Assembly (NCBI GenBank): GCA_016293975.1
Contig: JAEDCW010000041.1
Location: 1-17,921 of the forward strand
From: Clostridia bacterium
Lineage (GTDB): Bacteria; Bacillota; Clostridia; Christensenellales; CAG-138
Length of the DNA: 17,921 nucleotides
Reading direction: 5' to 3'
A program made the translations under genes and the position numbers. Of this stretch, positions 16,406 to 17,921 are shown in pieces; the stretch's first letter is position 1; each line of letters opens with the position of its first letter. The notes under the pieces are model-generated. The model had not been told where the DNA came from, did no database searches, and worked only from the letters and a program-made list of their open reading frames with translations.

Positions 16406-17614
16406 ATGGCAGAGGTAGTATTAAAGGGGATAAAGAAGATTTATCCCTATACGTCGGGCAAAGAAAATAAGGCAAAGAATAAAAACAAAGAAGCAGGCGA
16501 CCATGAAAACAAGCCGAATCTTTTGAGGACGGCAGAAGGCGTCGTTGCCGTACAGGACTTTAACATCGAAATCAAAGACAAGGAATTCATAGTCCTTGTT
16601 GGGCCGTCGGGGTGCGGCAAGTCTACGACACTCCGCATGATTGCGGGCCTTGAGGATATTTCTTCGGGCGAACTCTATGTAGGCGACAAACTCGTTAACG
16701 ACATGGCGCCAAAGGACAGGGACATAGCGATGGTGTTCCAAAATTATGCGCTGTATCCACACATGACCGTATATGAAAATATGGCGTTTGCGCTTAAACT
16801 CAAAAAAACGCCAAAGGATGAGATCGACAGAAAGGTACGAGAGGCGGCAAAAATACTCGACATAACGAATTACCTAGAAAGAAAACCAAAGGCCTTGTCG
16901 GGCGGTCAGCGTCAGCGCGTCGCAATAGGGCGTGCCATAGTGCGCGAGCCAAAGGTGTTCCTCATGGATGAACCGCTGTCAAACCTCGATGCAAAGCTGA
17001 GAAACCAGATGCGTGCGGAGATAATCAAGCTCCGTAAGCGTATAGACACGACATTCATATATGTAACGCATGACCAGACGGAAGCAATGACGCTCGGTGA
17101 CAGAATCGTTATAATGAGGGACGGCTTGATTCAGCAAATAGGCACACCTCAGGAGGTGTTTGAAACGCCTGCAAATCTGTTTGTCGCGGGGTTTATAGGC
17201 TCTCCGCAGATGAATGTATTCGATGCCAAGCTCGGAAAGGATGGCAACAGATACTATGTTGCTATGGCCGGTGTAAGAGTATATTTATCGGACGATAAGC
17301 AGAATAGGCTGAGGGAGAAGGGTGTGGAGCCTCAAAGCGTAACGATAGGAATAAGGCCGGAGCACCTCATACTGTGTGCATCGGATGCACCCGCAGGTAT
17401 ACGCTCGGTTGTGGATGTTTCCGAAATGATGGGGAGCTCAATACATCTGCATGTAAACACAGCGGGCAAGGACGTTATCGTCATCATTCCGATTATGGAT
17501 TTTGGTGGCGGCAGCAAGGAAGGCTTTGACTATGGGCAGGAGGTTTTCGTCACATTCGGCGGTAACGTGGTACACATATTTGATAAGGAGACGGGTAACA
17601 ACATACTAAACTGA
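16406..17614 (+). CDS. ugpC: Carbohydrate ABC transporter ATP-binding protein, UgpC/MsmX/MalK family
   Basis: The ATPase subunit shared by CUT1-type sugar importers; a pair docks on membrane permeases to power uptake. The 402-residue product has Walker A GPSGCGKST (66-74), Q-loop FQNYALYPH (111-119), ABC signature LSGGQRQRVAIGRA (164-177), Walker B FLMDEP (185-190), H-loop THDQTEAM (221-228) and a C-terminal TOBE/regulatory region (about 265-395). An insert of about 30 residues, lysine-, asparagine- and glutamate-rich (16-45), sits in the first beta-sheet; similar inserts occur in other clostridial members. No permease or binding protein lies nearby, so it may serve several remote importers as MsmX does. 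The start is uncertain: MAEVVLKGIKKIYP from ATG 16406 matches the family; ATG 16400 is two codons earlier; longer readings to GTG 16322 run through the leader hairpin. Confidence 0.94.
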   Translation: MAEVVLKGIKKIYPYTSGKENKAKNKNKEAGDHENKPNLLRTAEGVVAVQDFNIEIKDKEFIVLVGPSGCGKSTTLRMIAGLEDISSGELYVGDKLVNDMAPKDRDIAMVFQNYALYPHMTVYENMAFALKLKKTPKDEIDRKVREAAKILDITNYLERKPKALSGGQRQRVAIGRAIVREPKVFLMDEPLSNLDAKLRNQMRAEIIKLRKRIDTTFIYVTHDQTEAMTLGDRIVIMRDGLIQQIGTPQEVFETPANLFVAGFIGSPQMNVFDAKLGKDGNRYYVAMAGVRVYLSDDKQNRLREKGVEPQSVTIGIRPEHLILCASDAPAGIRSVVDVSEMMGSSIHLHVNTAGKDVIVIIPIMDFGGGSKEGFDYGQEVFVTFGGNVVHIFDKETGNNILN

Positions 17615-17676
17615 CGCAGAAATCCTAAAAGTACAGGCCCCGGTACTCGTTCGGGTGTTATTAAAGGCAAGTTCAT
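17615..17676 (+). other. Untranslated region after ugpC
   Basis: Sixty-two bases after the ugpC stop carry only a short CCCG/CGGG pairing (about 17638-17655) that is too weak to call. No reading frame or promoter is recognised. The whole convergent gap runs on to 17826 and its two clearer hairpins are listed separately. Confidence 0.4.
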
Positions 17677-17701
17677 CCTGTCAGCTTAATCAATTGGCAG
17701 G
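17677..17701 (+). terminator. Candidate terminator hairpin for ugpC
   Basis: CCTGTCA (17677-17683) pairs with TGGCAGG (17695-17701) through seven pairs including one G-U, with an 11-base loop. The following GTGTTTCTTGT is moderately T-rich. It begins 62 bases after the ugpC stop on the plus strand. The stem is modest and the loop large, so this is tentative. Confidence 0.4.
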
Positions 17702-17755
17702 GTGTTTCTTGTAAACTGTGAGAAAACGGCATGAAATTAGCGTGCATAATTAAAG

Positions 17756-17780
17756 TGCGGCAGGTACAAGGCCTGCCGCA
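17756..17780 (-). terminator. Hairpin, probable terminator of the minus-strand rubrerythrin gene
   Basis: A perfect 9-bp stem TGCGGCAGG/CCTGCCGCA (17756-17764 with 17772-17780) closes a 7-base loop. Read on the minus strand it lies 46 bases downstream of the rubrerythrin stop and is followed by CTTTAATTAT, a weak T-rich tail. On the plus strand it is followed by AAAGGCG, unlike a terminator, which favours the minus-strand reading. Confidence 0.55.
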
Positions 17781-17826
17781 AAAGGCGTATTATAGAAGCA
17801 AAGTGTTTTTTGCTTTCTCAGCTGTA

Positions 17827-17921
17827 TTAATAATTCTCGCTCTTGATCTCGAAGTATGCTCTGGGATGTGCGCATACGGGGCAAGCTGCGGGAGCCTGAG
17901 GACCTACATGGATATGTCCGC
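17827..17921 (-). CDS. rbr: Rubrerythrin, C-terminal end (truncated by window edge)
   Basis: Thirty-one complete codons on the minus strand, ending at TAA (17829-17827), read GHIHVGPQAPAACPVC and then AHPRAYFEIKSENY. This is the rubredoxin-like tail of rubrerythrin: the second iron-binding CxxC knuckle (CPVC) and the conserved HPxAYFE(I/V)K.ENY ending. The two extra bases at the window edge (GC) fit the last cysteine of the first knuckle. Rubrerythrin reduces hydrogen peroxide with NAD(P)H-derived electrons through a diiron site in the ferritin-like domain, which is outside the window. It fits an anaerobe. The gene converges on ugpC. Confidence 0.85.
   Translation of the reverse strand, partial: GHIHVGPQAPAACPVCAHPRAYFEIKSENY

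Noticed and set aside
17796..17815. AAGCAAA/TTTGCTT hairpin as an extra terminator
   Set aside because: The stem is only 7 mostly A-T pairs, and no T-run follows on either strand; the 17756-17780 hairpin is a better candidate.
1..17921. CRISPR arrays, insertion sequences, prophage, tRNA or rRNA genes
   Set aside because: No spaced direct repeats, transposase motifs, integrase, tRNA T-loop signatures or rRNA blocks were seen; the window is essentially housekeeping chromosome.

Overview
The window is about 17.9 kb of chromosome from an anaerobic, low-to-medium GC member of the Clostridia (Bacillota). The indicators are a Gram-positive type PolC replicase, a bifunctional Rel protein, HemZ, the non-mevalonate isoprenoid genes dxr and ispG, a rubrerythrin tail, strong AGGAGG-type ribosome binding sites and dense co-directional packing. 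I cannot name the family or genus from sequence alone.

Layout. From 1 to 16148 there are eleven co-directional plus-strand genes with only one gap over 20 bases: recJ (5' end outside the window), apt, rel, dtd, a metallo-beta-lactamase-fold hydrolase, hemZ, uppS, cdsA, dxr, rseP, ispG and polC make one long, probably co-transcribed block. It reads as two widely conserved Firmicute clusters joined end to end: a recJ-apt-rel-dtd-hydrolase-hemZ block (DNA repair, purine salvage, stringent response, tRNA quality control, porphyrin chemistry) and a uppS-cdsA-dxr-rseP-ispG-polC block (undecaprenyl carrier, CDP-diacylglycerol, isoprenoid precursors, membrane proteolysis, replication). Dxr and IspG feed the isoprenoid precursors that UppS consumes, and UppS and CdsA supply the envelope lipid carriers. 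The only sizeable internal gap (apt to rel, 89 bp) holds a 10-bp hairpin.

From 16149 to 16399 there is a 251-base non-coding interval: an AT-rich part with a perfect 6-bp inverted repeat, then a GC-rich part that folds by eye into several helices directly in front of ugpC, an ATPase gene for carbohydrate ABC importers (to 17614). From 17615 to 17826 lies a convergent intergenic region with two hairpins, and 17827-17921 on the minus strand is the C-terminal end of a rubrerythrin.

The most notable observation is in PolC. The proofreading exonuclease domain is still present at about the usual size between the two halves of the PHP domain, but its catalytic signature residues are largely gone (DxE is D-I-Y; the HxxxxD motif is absent). 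This suggests a replicase without its own 3'-5' proofreading. Secondary points are a glutamine in place of the usual active-site histidine of Dxr, and the structured leader of ugpC.
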